Below are positions 1-12,402 of a DNA stretch of 57,616 nt, piece by piece. Position 1 is the stretch's first letter. Each line of letters begins with the position of its first letter. This stretch comes from Selaginella moellendorffii (Eukaryota; Streptophyta; Lycopodiopsida; Selaginellales; Selaginellaceae). Under the pieces are notes generated by a model. The model did not search any database and was not told the origin of the DNA. It was given only the letters and a program-made list of their open reading frames with translations. The stretch is taken from contig NW_003314270.1 in the NCBI RefSeq assembly GCF_000143415.4, positions 854,928-912,543 of the forward strand, given 5' to 3'. A program made the translations under genes and the position numbers.

Positions 1-2528
1 CCAACCTCCGTATATGCATCTACGGACGGCATCACACTAGATGCCTGGCGTGACTCCCCACGCCGGTGCACCAACCTATTTTTAAAGCGCACTACAAATC
101 ACAGCTCAGGAACTTAGTTCCTCTGCACTGCCAAGTCCTCTCACTTGACAAGTCTGTGATCATGCATGGGCTCCTCTAAGCTTGGCCCCTTGGGCCACCT
201 CTATTGAAGTTAGCACCTTCAACTAGGGGGTTTGTTCCTCTGACTTGCCAATCTCACTTAGCAAGTCCTCCGACCATTGTAACATAGTTCATGCATAAGC
301 GTGAAAGTCCTTGACCATCGACTTTCGTTCAAAGCCATCCCTTTGAACACTCGGGAATTACTTCCTCAACCTTGATAGCCTTGCCTTGTGGCAAGCCTTA
401 AGGCCACGCTTCTGCTGCGCCATTATGATTTCACGCATTTTATGAACCATTTACATTTGGCCTTTCTAGGTACTAAGTTACCTAGAATCATCTTTGGGAA
501 CCTTGAAGGAACTCTATCCCTAAGCTTGCTAAGGCCTCTCCTTTCGCAAGTTTTGTAATTGCCATATGGTCTAACATGGACAATTCCATGCTTTAGACTC
601 TTTATGGCATCACAGTTGCTAGTAATAACATGCTCAAGTGCCCACTTGATTCTCCACTCTTAACTTGCATAACCACCCTTGGTTATACTCTTCGATCCCT
701 ATGGTTTGGTTCTATCCCTTTACTACTTGTTTTTGGCCTTACACATTTCCTTTGGTTATTCTCCTCTAGATTAGGAGGATAACTTTGCACTTTCTATCAT
801 ACCTTAATAAATATTCTTAGGGATGAACCTACCCAATAGCCTAGTGAGTGGTTCCTCAATCCGGGTACGCTCACCTTATAATCCCATACACTGGGATTAA
901 CATTGTTACTTATGGGCATTTATATGCCCACTTGCCAAAATTCCATTTTTGGCTTTTGTCCAATTCGGGTAAATAGTCTTTTCCTGTCCCCGTGACCTTG
1001 AACATTTAAATAGCACTTTCTATCCATCATTCGCAAGGGACTTAGTCCCTTGGGCTTTATCTATTGCCCTCGTGACACTAAACACCACCTCCTGGTGTTT
1101 TAGAGTGTTTGGGTGTCCCAATGATGGCCTCCTTGACAATGAGCATTTCCTTTTATGACATTGACTTACTATATCACAACATAAGCAATTTATCCCCCGT
1201 AAAGGTATATCAAACTTTCTTATGCCATTAAGAAGTCTTAGGTAGCTACCTTCTACCCGTTTAACCAATTATTTTGCACCTTTTGCTTAGTTGCCTCATA
1301 ATTGTCAAGTCCTACAACTCATTGCTGGTGCTTCTACACCTTCATCATTATTTGGGTCACCACACTCCAACTACATGCCTTCCAGCTTAGGCTATGCCAT
1401 TCCCATTTCCATTAGGATTTCTTTGGGAAGGGTTCTCATGAACCCACCAACTTAACCTCAAGGTATCACACCTTGGCACATTCGGTGTCTCCACACCATC
1501 GGCTCCATGAGCCTACCTTCAAGACACTTCTTACTTGTGTCTAGGTCCTTGCCAAGACTATTATAGTTCTTTCTTATGCCAACTATCCATTAGCACTGCA
1601 TTATAGAGGTCACATACAACTTTGTGTCAAAATTGTTTTCTTCTAGGAACATTTTTCCCACGACTTTAGTATAGCATATTCTGCCACCCATGAGATACCC
1701 ACTGTTCTCATATTTGGATCTTATGATCCTCCCCATCCTCTATGGGGCACAACACACCTCAGTCCAAATGCTTCCATCAGTCCTTTAGGATCATTCTTTG
1801 ACTCCACTCAAGTCATTCAGCCTTTTGGACTTTTTCTAATCCCCCAACCTATAAAGTCTTATTTTTGAGGTGCTAGCTCATTGGAATACAACTTCTTGTA
1901 TTCATATCCTACTCACAAGGACCATTTTTGCAAGTGTTATTTTGACACTTGATTTTGTTCTCTGGGGCCAACCTTTGCCCCTTAGGGCTACTTGTCCATA
2001 TGATGAGAATACCAACTCATCTTTAAGTATGCCCCCAACTCCTTGGGTCGTTCCAACATTTATTAAAGGTAGCCCCGGCTACCATTTCAAAGACTTGAGT
2101 CCTCTTTTGTATTTGACCTCCCATGGTCATTAATTCTAGTCTCAAATTCATGAGCACCAACCTCAACCATATGAGGATAATCTTGTGACTCCTTTATTGT
2201 TTTGGAGTCTCTATCTTTCTCATGATCCCAATTATAGTTGTCTACCACAACTATATTAACTAGTTTGCTTCATTTGGATCACATCCTCAACTCTTTGAGG
2301 AAAACTTTATACTATTCCCAAGATCCCAAAGTCGTTCCATTATTGGCCCTTTTCTATCCACCACCTCACCTACAAGTTCACACCTAAATTGTAGTGGAGA
2401 GCCATGTCTTCCCGACTTATTACTCCTAAAAGATAGGCCCACTTCTAGGACCTTTCGATGGCAACACTATTGGTGATATACTTCAGCACCAATAAAAGTC
2501 GGACTAATGAACAACTCCGATACCAAGT
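1..2528 (-). mobile_element. Internal region of a minus-strand LTR retrotransposon, non-coding
   Basis: This stretch ends at a tRNA-Met-like primer-binding site (2512-2525, read on the minus strand) that abuts a long terminal repeat starting at 2529, so it is the inside of an element running right to left and leaving the window at base 1. It is pyrimidine-rich on the plus strand and has no long reading frame on either strand. I could not recognise gag, protease, reverse transcriptase or integrase remnants. It could be a non-autonomous large derivative (LARD-like) or a badly decayed autonomous element; the sequence does not separate these. No cellular gene is visible here. Confidence 0.5.
2512..2525 (-). 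other. Primer-binding site, tRNA-Met-like
   Basis: Read on the minus strand this is TGGTATCGGAGTTG, close to the TGGTATCAGAGC site that plant retroelements use to anneal initiator tRNA-Met. It lies three bases from the LTR end (…GCTTACA on the minus strand), where a minus-strand primer site should be. It fixes the orientation of the element. Confidence 0.6.
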
Positions 2529-4195
2529 TGTAAGCGACTAAATTTTCCATTCTACTTTAGTCACTTAACCACACCTCCGACTATTTGTAGAAGTCTCACT
2601 CACAACCTCCATAAGTCCTATTCTGGACTTAGGACTGACTAGCCCAGCGAATGGCATTCCTGCCACTCCACCTTTGCACTTAGTCCAAGTGCTCCACGTG
2701 TTTGATCCCATGACCAACCCTCAAAGGTATTGTCGACATAGCAACCCGTTACACTAAGGCCATGCCCAATCACCTTTGCCGCACTAATGGTCCAATATCT
2801 CCTACATCCCAGTCCTATCTCTCCAAGACTAGGCCATCCATCCATGAGTGGTCATCCCAGATCCACTCTTTAGCATCCTTAGGATGCACACCAACAAGGG
2901 GAATAGCCTTCCCTAATATCCCTCTTGCAATCCCCACCAAGTCCCGTCCTACCCATGGCCATGTTCACCAACACTGCCACTAGGTCAAGGCCCACAGGCC
3001 CGACCACTAAGTCCTAACATCCTCTGGGACTTCCTCACCATGTGACTATATCCTTAGTCACTATGCCAGAGGTCTATTCCTCTTCCTTTCCACAGTTTGG
3101 GACTTTGGGGCAACATTTCGGAACACCGTGGCCTTACACGAGCCACCTGGGTACTCTCCCTGACTTCCACCTTTGGGTGCTCTAGCCATGGGCTTAGAGC
3201 GAGGTTCTGTTGAGCCATGCCAGGTATCCAAGTAGGTAGTGCCACCCACACTTGGACTGGGAGCATCGACCATTTGATCTCCCGGGGGAACTAGAGCCGG
3301 CTCTTGAACACTTCACCAAGCTACCCTACTTGTCTGTCCGTATTCACTATAGTCTTCGACTTCCCAGTGGTCATCCCATCACCCAACAGCTGGGTATGGC
3401 CTTCCTGGGCCAAATTGGCCTTTCCTGGCCAAACTAGCTCCACTGGGCTCCAACCCCCCCACTCTCTCTACTATACTTTTGGAACCCCCCGCAGCCCCCC
3501 CCCCCGGGGGACGATTGCTTTGGGCTTTCACCCAACAACCTATATTAGTATTCGGACTTGGACTCGGTCTCGGTCCCGGATTCGGACTCGAACTCGGTCT
3601 TGGTCTCGGTTCCATCTTAGACTCACTCCATCTCGGACTCCATCTCGGGTCCATCTCGGACTCCATCTCGGGTCCATCTCGCACTCCATCTCGGTCCACC
3701 TTGGACTCCATCTCAGGTCCATCTCGGTCTCCATCTCGGACTCCATTTCGGGTCCATCTCGGACTCCATTTCGGGTCCATCTCGGACTCCATGTCGGACT
3801 CCATCTCGGGTCCATCTCGGACTCCATCTCGGGTCCATCTTGGGTCCATCTCGGGTCCATCTCAGACTCCATCTTGCGTCCATCTCGGACTCCATCTTGG
3901 GTCAACCTCAGACTCTATCTCAGATTCCACCTCGGACTCCACCTCGACGACTCCATCTCAGACTCCATCTTGGGTCCATCTCGGGTCCATCTCAGACTCC
4001 ACCTCGGACACCATTTCGGGTTCATCTCGAACTCCATCTCGGTCCACCTTGGACTCCATCTCGGGTCCATCTTGGTCTTCATCTTGGACTCCATTTTGGG
4101 TCCATCTCGAACTCCATCTCGGGTCCATCTCGGACTCCATCTCGAGTCCGTCTCGAGTCCATCTCAGACTCTATCTTGCATCCATCTTGAACTCC
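2529..4195 (-). mobile_element. LTR copy A (truncated) of the left-end retroelement
   Basis: The segment begins TGTAAGCGACTAAATTTTCC on the plus strand, and this start recurs at 4196. About 950 bp of unique sequence are shared with copy B, followed by a degenerate CTCGGACTCCAT minisatellite from about 3545 to 4195. Compared with copy B it lacks the final segment ending in GTCTCACA. The two copies lie head to tail with nothing between them. The long reading frames on both strands of the minisatellite are artefacts of a repeat period divisible by three. Confidence 0.6.
3545..4195. repeat. GGACTC/CATCTC minisatellite inside LTR copy A
   Basis: Diverged tandem array built from six-base words (CTCGGA, CTCCAT, CTCGGG, TCCATC) organised mainly in 12 and 24 bp units such as GGACTCCATCTCGGGTCCAT. 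The array starts with GGACTCGGTCTCGGTC units and shifts to GGACTCCATCTC units. The period is a multiple of three and the units lack stops, so several frames on both strands stay open and encode Ser/Pro/Leu/His-rich or Met/Asp/Pro/Arg/Trp-rich repeats that I do not regard as proteins. Confidence 0.85.
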
Positions 4196-6358
4196 TGTAA
4201 GCGACTAAATTTTCCATTCTACTTTAGTCACTTAACCACACCTCCGACCACTTGGAGGAGTCTCATTCACAACCTCCATCAGTCCAATTCAGGACTTGGG
4301 ACTTGCTAGCCCCAAGAATGGCATCCATGCCACTCAACACTTGCACCTGGTCCAAGTGCTCCACGTGTCCGGTCTCAAGACCGACACCCAAAGGTACCAC
4401 TAACATCTCGGCCCGTTACGCTAAGGCCATGCCCATTCACCTTTGCTGCACTAGTGGTCCAATACCACTTGCATCACCATCCCGTCTCTCCAAGACTGGG
4501 CCATCCGTCCATGAGTGATCATTCCAGATCCACCCTTAGCATCCTTAGGATGCCCACAGACGTGGGGAATAACCTTCCCCAATATCCCTTTTCTAGTCCC
4601 CACCAAGTCCCTTTCTGCCCACGGCCATGTTCACTAACACTACCACTGGATCGAGGCCCACCGGCCTGACCACTAAGTCCCACGGTCCTCTGGGACTTCC
4701 TCACCACTCGACTGTGTCCTTGGTCACTACCCCAGAGGACTACTCCTCTTCCTTTCCACAGTCTGGGCCTTTGGGACAACATTTCGGAACACCGTGGCCT
4801 TACGCGAGCCACCTGGGTACTCTCCCCACCTTTCGCCTTTAGGTGCTCTAGCCATGGGCTTAGAGCGAGGTTCTGTTGAGCCACGCCTGGTATCCAAGTA
4901 GGTAGTGCCACCCACACTTGGACTGGGAGTATCGGCCAGTCGATCACCCGGGGGAACTAGAGCCGGCTCTTGAACACTTCACCAAGCTACCCCGCTTGTC
5001 GGTCCGTATTCACTCTAGTCTTGGACTTCCCAGTGGTCAGTTCATCACCCAACACTGGGTCTGGCCTTCCTGGGCCAAACTGGCCTTTCCTGGCCAAACT
5101 GGCTCCACTGCAGTCCTCCCCCTTACTATACTTTTGGAGCTCACCAAACCCCCCAGGGTCTGGGAGACGAACGCTTTGGGCTTTCACCCTCTCAGACTCG
5201 AACTCGGACTCAAACTCGGACTCGGACTCGGACTTGGACTCGGGCTCGGGCTTGGTCTCAGCCTTGGCCTCGGTCTCGGTCTCGGTCCCGGTCTCGGTCC
5301 CGGTCTCAGTCTCGGTCTCGGTCTCGGTCCCGGTCTCAGTCTCGACCTCGGACTCCATCTCGGGTCCTTCTCGGACTCCATCTCGGACTCCGTCTTGGAC
5401 TTCATCTCGGACTCCGTCTCGGTCCATCTCGGACTCCATCTCGGTCCACCTCGGACTCCACCTCGGACTCCGTCTCGGTCCACCTCAGACTCCACCTTGG
5501 ACTCCATCTTGGGTCCATCTCGGACTCCATCTCGGACTCCATCTTGGACTCCATCTCGGGTCCATCTCGGACTCCGTCTCGGTCCACCTCAGACTCCATC
5601 TCGGACTCCATCTCGAACTCCATCTCGGGTCCATCTCGGACTCCGTCTCGGTCCACCTCGGACTCCATCTCGGACTCCATCTCAGACTCCATATCGGACT
5701 CCATCTCGGACTCCACTTCGGACTCCATATCAGACTCCACTTCGGGTCCATCTCGGACTCTTCCACGTGTCATGTGTTGGTCCTTTTTGGGTCCCTTTTT
5801 GGAGCCTTGTTTATTGCTCGCTTTGTGCTCGCTCCTTGAGCACTTTGTTGGGAGTTCCACTCCCGCTCTCGACCTTCCAAGTCAGAGCTTTTAGTCCAAA
5901 CGTGTTACACTCGTTTGGCTTTCACTTCGGCCACTACCACGTGGCACCCTTTCCAGCTCCACTTTGGGGCCTAGGGATTTTGTGTCTCACAACTCCATCT
6001 CGGGTCCACCTTGGACTCCATCTCAGACTCCACCTCGGACTCCATCTCGGGTCCATCTCGGACTCCACCTTGGACTCCATCTCGGGTCCATCTCGGACTC
6101 CACCTCAGACTCCATCTCAGGTCCATCTCGGACACTTCCACATGTCATGTGTTGGTCCTTTTGTGTCTTTTTTCTAGAGACTCATTTATTGCTTGTTCCT
6201 TGAGCCCTTCATTAGGAGTTCCACTCCCGCTCTCGACCTTTTGAGTCGGAGCTTTTAGTCTAAACGTGTTACGCTCGTTTAGCTTTTGCTTCGGCCACTA
6301 CCACATAGCAAGCACCCTTTTGGCTCCACTTTGGGGCCTAGGGGTTTTGTGTCTCACA
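4196..6358 (-). mobile_element. LTR copy B (apparently full length) of the left-end retroelement
   Basis: It starts TGTAAGCG and ends GTCTCACA on the plus strand, giving TG...CA ends (TGTGAGAC / GCTTACA on the minus strand). After about 950 bp of sequence shared with copy A comes the minisatellite (about 5190-5765). Two related copies of a roughly 235 bp segment then end in TTTTGTGTCTCACA, at 5991 and 6358, with another minisatellite stretch (5992-6130) between them. The internal duplication makes this an unusually long LTR of about 2.16 kb. Copies A and B could be a tandem LTR left by unequal recombination. Confidence 0.6.
5190..5765. repeat. GGACTC/CATCTC minisatellite inside LTR copy B
   Basis: Same family as the array at 3545-4195. 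The first part is nearly pure CTCGGA/CTCGGT hexamers (about 5195-5350) and the second is GGACTCCATCTCGG dodecamers. A short further array of the same units lies at 5992-6130. The hexamer-to-dodecamer gradient suggests the longer unit arose by spread of a mutated double hexamer. Confidence 0.85.
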
Positions 6359-7393
6359 TAATGCTGCGTGCTACATACCACACCAAAACAAAAGCAAGTG
6401 AACTATAGAATTTTCATAGATATTTTAATCCTAATGCTACAAAAGTGTAGCATTAAGATTTTAGTGAAAAATGCAAAAGAAATGCCAAGGTAACCTTAGC
6501 TTATTTTAATGTCACTATTAAATTTAATAGTTAAATTAAAGTGTACAAAATTAATATAACAATATAATGGTGTGAATGAATTACCATTAAATTTACTAAG
6601 TTAATGGTGGGTGCAAAACCCCCCTTATGATTATTTATAAATGATGATTTCATTTTATGATACATTTCATAAATTAGCATTAAAATTAACTAGATAATGC
6701 TCTCTCTTTCTCTTTCTCTCTCTCTCTCCTCACTCCCCCTTTCTCCCCCTCTCTCCCCCTCTTCCCTCTTTCCCTCCCTCCCCCAACCTTTTATTCTTCC
6801 ATAATAATGGTGGAATATACAAATTAATTTTTAAATTTTATCAATATTATCAATTAATGATCTTAATTTTTATTTATTTTATCTAACATAAGTTTTAAAA
6901 GTTTTAAAAATATATTATATTTTAATTCCTTAACAATCTTGATAAAAGATATTAATATGAAATATTATGTGTCATACACATAATATTCTTGAGTTACTTC
7001 CTCATAAAAGTTTGCAACAAACTGCCATTTTGTATCTTACCATGAGTTATTTATAATTAATTTATATAATTATTTAAAATTTAAATCAGAGTATATACAT
7101 ATATAAATATAGCCAAAACATACAATTTATAACAAATACCTGAAAATTCATTTGATAGAATCTTAATAAAATTCTCCTAGATTCTCAAGAATTTTAAGAC
7201 TGCTCCAATTCTAGTTTTTCAGAAAATCATTTTTTATTTTTTAAAAGTAAATAAAATTAAGAATAGAAAAAACTATTACTTTTTAATAGATATAAATTTA
7301 CTAAATTTTATAATTTTTCTCAAAAACTGTAGTTTATTAAAAAGTAATAACTATTTTTTTAATAACTCAAAATATGCATTTTTAATTTAGTTT
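6359..7393. other. AT-rich spacer with a CT microsatellite
   Basis: No gene is visible. A polypyrimidine tract at about 6700-6790 is made of CTCTCT, CTTTCT and CCCCTCTC runs. The rest is AT-rich single-copy-looking sequence between two mobile elements. Confidence 0.7.
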
Positions 7394-7567
7394 TGTGAGG
7401 GCCAAGTGTACGGCTACGTTGCTGTATACTAATATTAGCGTAGTGGATTTTGGTAGCCGTCGGATTGGTTTCAATCCGGACCATTCGCTCCTGTATATAA
7501 GCTAGGGTTTTTGGGCTAATTGATATGCACATTTCTGTATTCCCTTTCCATATTCCATGCACTCACA
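7394..7567 (+). repeat. 5' LTR of element 1
   Basis: Runs from TGTGAGGGCCAAG to GCACTCACA. A TATA-like CTGTATATAAGC sits near 7491-7502, followed by TAGGGTTTTTGGG. It matches the 3' copy at 12227-12402 with roughly ten differences by eye, so the insertion is not recent. Confidence 0.9.
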
Positions 7568-7801
7568 TTGGTGGAGGTGAGGGGCACCTTTGATTGTCCC
7601 TGGGGAGTGCTTGGATTTGGGGATTTCGGTTTAGATCTAGCTTTTCCATTGTCTAGATCTAGCTTTTTCCATTTCCTTTCTTTTGTTCTTTCCTTTCAGG
7701 ATTTTGGTTTAGATCTAGCTTTTTGCATTGTCTAGATCTACCATTTCTTTCCAGCTTTTTGTCATTTCTCTTCTTTTGCTCTTTCTTTCTCATTCATTTT
7801 C

Positions 7802-8740
7802 ATGGTAGATCCGCAATCTCCTCCTTTGACTCTAGAGTAGCAGTTGGTTCAATTGCTTGATGCTATGCGCCTGCAATTGAACAACCAAACTCAGTTGATG
7901 GCGGCGTTCACGGCACATGGTACAACTCCTCCTGCTCTTGGTGCCAATCCTCGCGTTCGGCCGAAGTTCTTTCGTGAGAATCCTGGGGATGATGTGTACC
8001 ATTCGTTCGATCACTTCACGGTGATTGCCACATATCATTCTTGGGATGATGCTCAACATTTGTGTGAGTTTCCCACGTGTCTCCAAGGGACGGCGTTGCA
8101 ATGGTACAACGGTTTGGGAGCAGCCACTCGCGGGGATTGGAGTGTTCTTCCGGATGTCTTCAAATGCGCCTTCAAACATGCCGATGACTGTGATGATGCT
8201 TTCCAACAATTGCATCGTCTTCGCCAAGGGCCATCTGAGTCGGTGATGCAATTTGGCGTTCGTTTCCGAAGTCTTTTGCTTCGTGCGGAGCCAAATATGT
8301 CGGAACAGATCAAGCTAGGAATGTTGTGGCCAGCACTTTGTTAAGATCTTGTCGGACTTGTGCATGCACTTGCTCCCGCCACCCTTGACGATGCTCTTCG
8401 CTTGGCACAACGTTATGAGACGTCGCCTCTCCCACTTCTCGCTGCACGTCCTTCAGCTCCTCTTCCTATAGGTGATGGTCCTGTTCCAATGGAGGTTGAT
8501 GCTACTGCTGCTCGAGTCCAAGGACAAGGGCGAGGACGTGGTCGTGGCCGTGATATTCGCTGCTGGGCATGTGACGAAGTTGGTCATACTTATCGGCATT
8601 GTTGGCATTTTCTGGATTGGCGACCTCCATTTCCTGGGTGGAGACCTTGGCGTCAGCAACGTGTTGGTGCTCCTGCAGTGGAAGGTTTGGACACTGAGAT
8701 GCATCCGGGAAACGAGGAGTCGCGCGAGTAACGGAGGGAC
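7802..8740 (+). pseudogene. gag of element 1, interrupted
   Basis: ATG at 7802 opens a retrotransposon gag region that meets a TAG after twelve codons. It then reads on through a capsid-like domain containing the typical WYNGL segment, has another stop at 8342-8344, and ends with a CCHC zinc knuckle (C-x2-C-x4-H-x4-C, about 8560-8605) next to an Arg/Gly-rich stretch. Both interruptions look like C-to-T changes of glutamine codons. In a live element this protein would package the RNA; here it cannot be made whole. Confidence 0.8.
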
Positions 8741-8869
8741 CTTGCGCGAATAAGTCAGTGACCCCTCCATCTTTCTTTCGAGAGTATCATCAAGGGGTTC
8801 ACTTGGCACCAGTTCATCCAGTGTTTACTTTATAAGCTCGTTTTTATAACAAGAGGTCTCCTCTTCTTC

Positions 8870-11800
8870 TCTCCGTGTTGGTTGATACAGGTTCGAGTTT
8901 ATCTTCTATTGCTCGACTTGTTGCCACACGTTGCCGTCTACACTTGCGTTGTGCGGCGGAACCAGTTTTCATTCTTTATGGCAACGGCCGTACACATGCA
9001 TGTGCATAGGATGAGGCGGACCTGGTTGTGCGTGTGGGCGATCTCGAGCTTGAGTTGCAGTCCTTGCGGGTGGTGCCGAGTCAAGCTTTTGACCTCATTC
9101 TTGGTATGGATTGGTTGTAGCGCAATCATGCCAAGTGTGACTTTGAGGCTTCTCCCCCTTGTCTCATACTTCCTTATGTTTCATCCATTCTTCTTACTTC
9201 TGTCCCTCTTTGTCCCTCTACTTCTACCTTTGCTTCCATTACTTTTGTTCCCCCACTATTTCCTCCTATGTTCCCATCTTGTTCTGCTCTTCCCTTTTCC
9301 AATCCCTCCGACGATCTTTGTGTTGCAGCGGTGGACCGGCTCATGAAGGAGTATTCTGATCTCTTTGAATTTGACCTATCGTTTGGGGCCAAGATTGCCA
9401 CACGTCATCCAATTCCAGCTGGGGATGCTCGTCCAATCAAGGTTCCCGTTCATCGTCGGTCACCCAAAGAGATCTAGATATTATGTGCAAATGTCAAGGA
9501 GATGTTGGAGAAAGGTGTTATTCGGAAGTCGCAGAGTCCTTGGGCATGTGAACCTCATCTTGTGACGAAGCCTGATGGGAGTATTCGTTTCTGCATCGAC
9601 TATCATCCATTAAACGATGTGACGATCCCAGATATATACCCTCTTCCTCACACTGCTGATCTCTTGGATCGTCTGGGGCAAAGTCATTAGTTCACCAAGC
9701 TAGATCTTGCTTCTGGGTACTGGCAAGTACCAATGGCCGAAGAAGATATTTCTAAGATCGCTTTTTGTACACCATTTGGTTTGTACGAATTTTTGGTGAT
9801 GCCGTTTGGTTTGAACAATGCTCTAGCAACTTTCCAGCGGATGATGGACGAGGTTCTTTGCGATATGCCGGAGGTGACTGTTGACTTCATTGATGATGTC
9901 TTGATCCACTCGGAGGGGACATGGGAAGAGCACGTTCATGATGTTTGTAAAGTGTTGGATCGGCTACGTGACGTTGGTTTAAAGCTGAAGCGGTCAAGTG
10001 CGTGTTTGGGTCCAAGGATACAACTTATCTTGGGTACCGTATTTCGCGTGAGGGTTTGCAAGTTGATCCTGACAAACTTGTGGCTGTTCTAAAGTTCCCT
10101 ACTCCGAGGTGTGTGAATGATGTGCAGCGCTTCTTGGGCAAGGTGCAGTATCTCGGTCGTTTTATGGATCATCTTTTTGATCGCACTGCACCGTTGCGAG
10201 CGTTGCTGAAGTCATCAACATCATCTTTCATCTGGTCTCCGGATTGTGAGCAGGCGTTCGGGGATCTCAAAGAGCTGTTGACAACTCCTCCAGTTTTGGC
10301 ATATCCTGACTACACTCGACCTTTTATTTTGCGTGTGGATGCTTCTGACATTGGTCTTGGAGGTGTGTTGATGCAAGAGAGCTCGAGTGTGCCTGGTCAG
10401 TGCCATCCCATTGCATATATAAGCCGTACATTACACTTAGCGGAGATGAACTACTCCACGATAGAGAAGGAGTGTTTAGCAGCAGTCTGGGGTTTCGAGA
10501 AACTTCATGCATATCTATATGGTTCTCAGACGTTACTTGAAGGTGACCATGCTACTGTTACTTCGTTATTAAAGCGGAAGAACCTGGTTGGTCGTACTGC
10601 TCAGTGGGCTTTAAAGCTTCAGATATATGATTTTGATGTTGTTCATTGCCCAGGGAGTTCTATGGCTGATGCTGATGCCCTTTCTCGAGCTCCTCTTCCT
10701 TTTTCACTCTCTTCTCATGTTTCTGACGAGCCTGTCGTTCCAACATCTGTGGATTTTCTAGACGAGGATTCTGTGCCGTCGGCGGTTGCTGTACTTGATG
10801 TTCAGTGTCCACAAGGTGCAGAGCAAGATCTACCTTCCCTTGATGAGGTTCGCGAGGCTCAAAAAATTGAGCCATGGATTCGAAGGCTTCAAGATGAGTT
10901 TGAGAATCCTGCATCACTTGCTGATGACTTGCCTTTTCGGCATTTACATTCTCAATATCGTCTTGAAGGTGGCCTTCTTTATTTTGTGGGGACAGATCCT
11001 AATGATCATTTATAGCTAGTGGTGCCTTCTATCTTTATTCCGCAGTTTCTCCATGCCTACCATGATTCTCCTATTCTAGGTGGGCATATGGGACATCATC
11101 GTGTAATCGAAAAGCTACGCAGGTCTTTCTATTGGCCGGAGATGCAACGTGATATTATCCGGTATGTGCGTAGCTGTGTTTGGTGCCAAGCTCGTAATAC
11201 TCCCCCTCGGGCTACGGAAGGACGGTTAGAGTCAATTGCAGTTTCCCGTCCGTTTGAGTTGGTGGCGTTTGATCTTATGGGACCTTTTCCACGGTTGACT
11301 GCTGGCAATGAGTATGTTATTATTGCTTCTGACTATTTGACTTGTTGGGTGGAAGTTGGTGCTCTTGCTAGTGCCTCTGCAACTGCTGTTGGATACTTCC
11401 TCCTCAATCGAGTGGTGTTCCAGCATTCTTGTCCAGAGCGGATTCTTTCGGATAATGGTCCTGCATTTATGGCTGAGGCATTTCATGTTTTGATGTCTCG
11501 GTTGGGGATTCACCACACTTTCATGAGTGCTTATCATCCACAATCAGACGGTCTGGTGGAACGGCTTGTTCGGACGTTCAAGAGGATGATTGCGAAGTAT
11601 GTGAACTTTCAGCATTCGGATTGGGATGGTTATTTGCCGTCTCTTCGGTATGCATATGTCACTAGGGTGCAGAGTTCTGTTGGTGCTTCACCATATAAAC
11701 TCCTATATGGTAATGATCCAATATTACCAACGGAGTTGGGTTTACCTTTGCGATTGCCACGAGCTGTGGATGCTAGGTCATGGGATCAATATTTGACAAG

Positions 11801-12194
11801 CATTCTTCCACTTGTCCGAGTGGAGTCTGCCGAACACTTAGGCTGTGTACAAGTGGGACAACAACGGCGGTACAACTCCCATCATCATCCACCTACGGAG
11901 TACAAAGTGGATGATTTGGTGTTAGTCCATTTTCCCCATCTTACGGTACGTGGTTTATCTAAGGGGCTTTTTGCACAATGGAAAGGACCATATCGGGTGT
12001 TGCAGCAAGTTGGACCACAAGTTTATGAGGTTCGGCATGACGTCCAGCAGGCCGATCCTCCAGAGATTGTGCATGTGCAGCGGTTGAAACGCTTTATACA
12101 AAGGGATCAAGAGCAGTTAATACCACCTACAGCTCCGCCGATGCCTCCTCCTAACGTTCTTCCAGATCCCTGCCCGTCTACAAGAGAACCCTGA
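8870..12194 (+). pseudogene. pol of element 1 (protease, RT, RNase H, integrase), broken
   Basis: The order is: aspartic protease with a DTGSS active site (about 8880), reverse transcriptase with a FIDD catalytic box (about 9885-9900) and the VMPFGL motif just before it, RNase H with an RVDAS start (about 10330), then integrase (11019-12194) with an HHCC zinc-binding region, a DDE core and a C-terminal WKGPYRV (GPY/F) module. No chromodomain is visible. In-frame stops occur near 9117, 9475, 9688 and 11013, and the frame shifts near 9995 between RT and RNase H. The element belongs to Ty3/gypsy because integrase follows RNase H. Confidence 0.85.
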
Positions 12195-12226
12195 TGGTCT
12201 GCCATTATTCCGAGAGGAGGGGATGA

Positions 12227-12402
12227 TGTGAGGGCCAAGTGTACGGCTACGATGCTGTATACTAATATTAGCGTAGTGGGATTTTGGTAGCTATCGGATT
12301 GGTTTCAATCCGGACCACTTGCTCCTGTATATAAGCTAGGGTTTTTGGGCTAATTGATATTCACATTTTCTATATTCCCTTTCCATATTCCGAGCACTCA
12401 CA
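12227..12402 (+). repeat. 3' LTR of element 1
   Basis: Starts TGTGAGGGCC directly after the purine tract GAGAGGAGGGGATGA and ends GAGCACTCACA. Same length class and features as the 5' LTR, including the TATA-like CTGTATATAAGC. Confidence 0.9.

Larger units (their letters stand above)
7394..12402 (+). mobile_element. Ty3/gypsy LTR retrotransposon with short LTRs (element 1)
   Basis: Complete but inactive element of about 5.0 kb. Its LTRs are 174 and 176 bp, very short for Ty3/gypsy, with six-base terminal inverted repeats TGTGAG/CTCACA. Gag-like, aspartic protease, reverse transcriptase, RNase H and integrase segments follow in Ty3 order, and a purine tract (12211-12223) precedes the 3' LTR. 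The site after the 5' LTR begins TGGTGGAGGTGAGGG; I could not assign it to a tRNA. The flanks (AGTTT left, AACTT right) do not form a clean target duplication. Nonsense codons and at least one frameshift break the polyprotein. A decayed relative lies at 30266-33608. Confidence 0.9.

Noticed and set aside
3304-4309. Long open frames (up to nearly 300 codons) on both strands in the minisatellite
   Set aside because: The repeat period is a multiple of three and its units contain no stops, so many frames stay open. The translations are pure repeat and differ between strands.
4918-6177. A 419-codon plus-strand frame across the second minisatellite
   Set aside because: Same artefact as above; it lies inside an LTR and mixes unrelated low-complexity segments.
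7568-7590. Possible self-priming in element 1 too
   Set aside because: The reverse complement of TGGTGGAGGTGAGGG does not occur in its LTR, and the site starts with TGG as expected for tRNA priming.
7394-12402. A clean target-site duplication for element 1
   Set aside because: The flanks AGTTT and AACTT agree at only three of five bases; either decay or a rearranged end, so it is not claimed.
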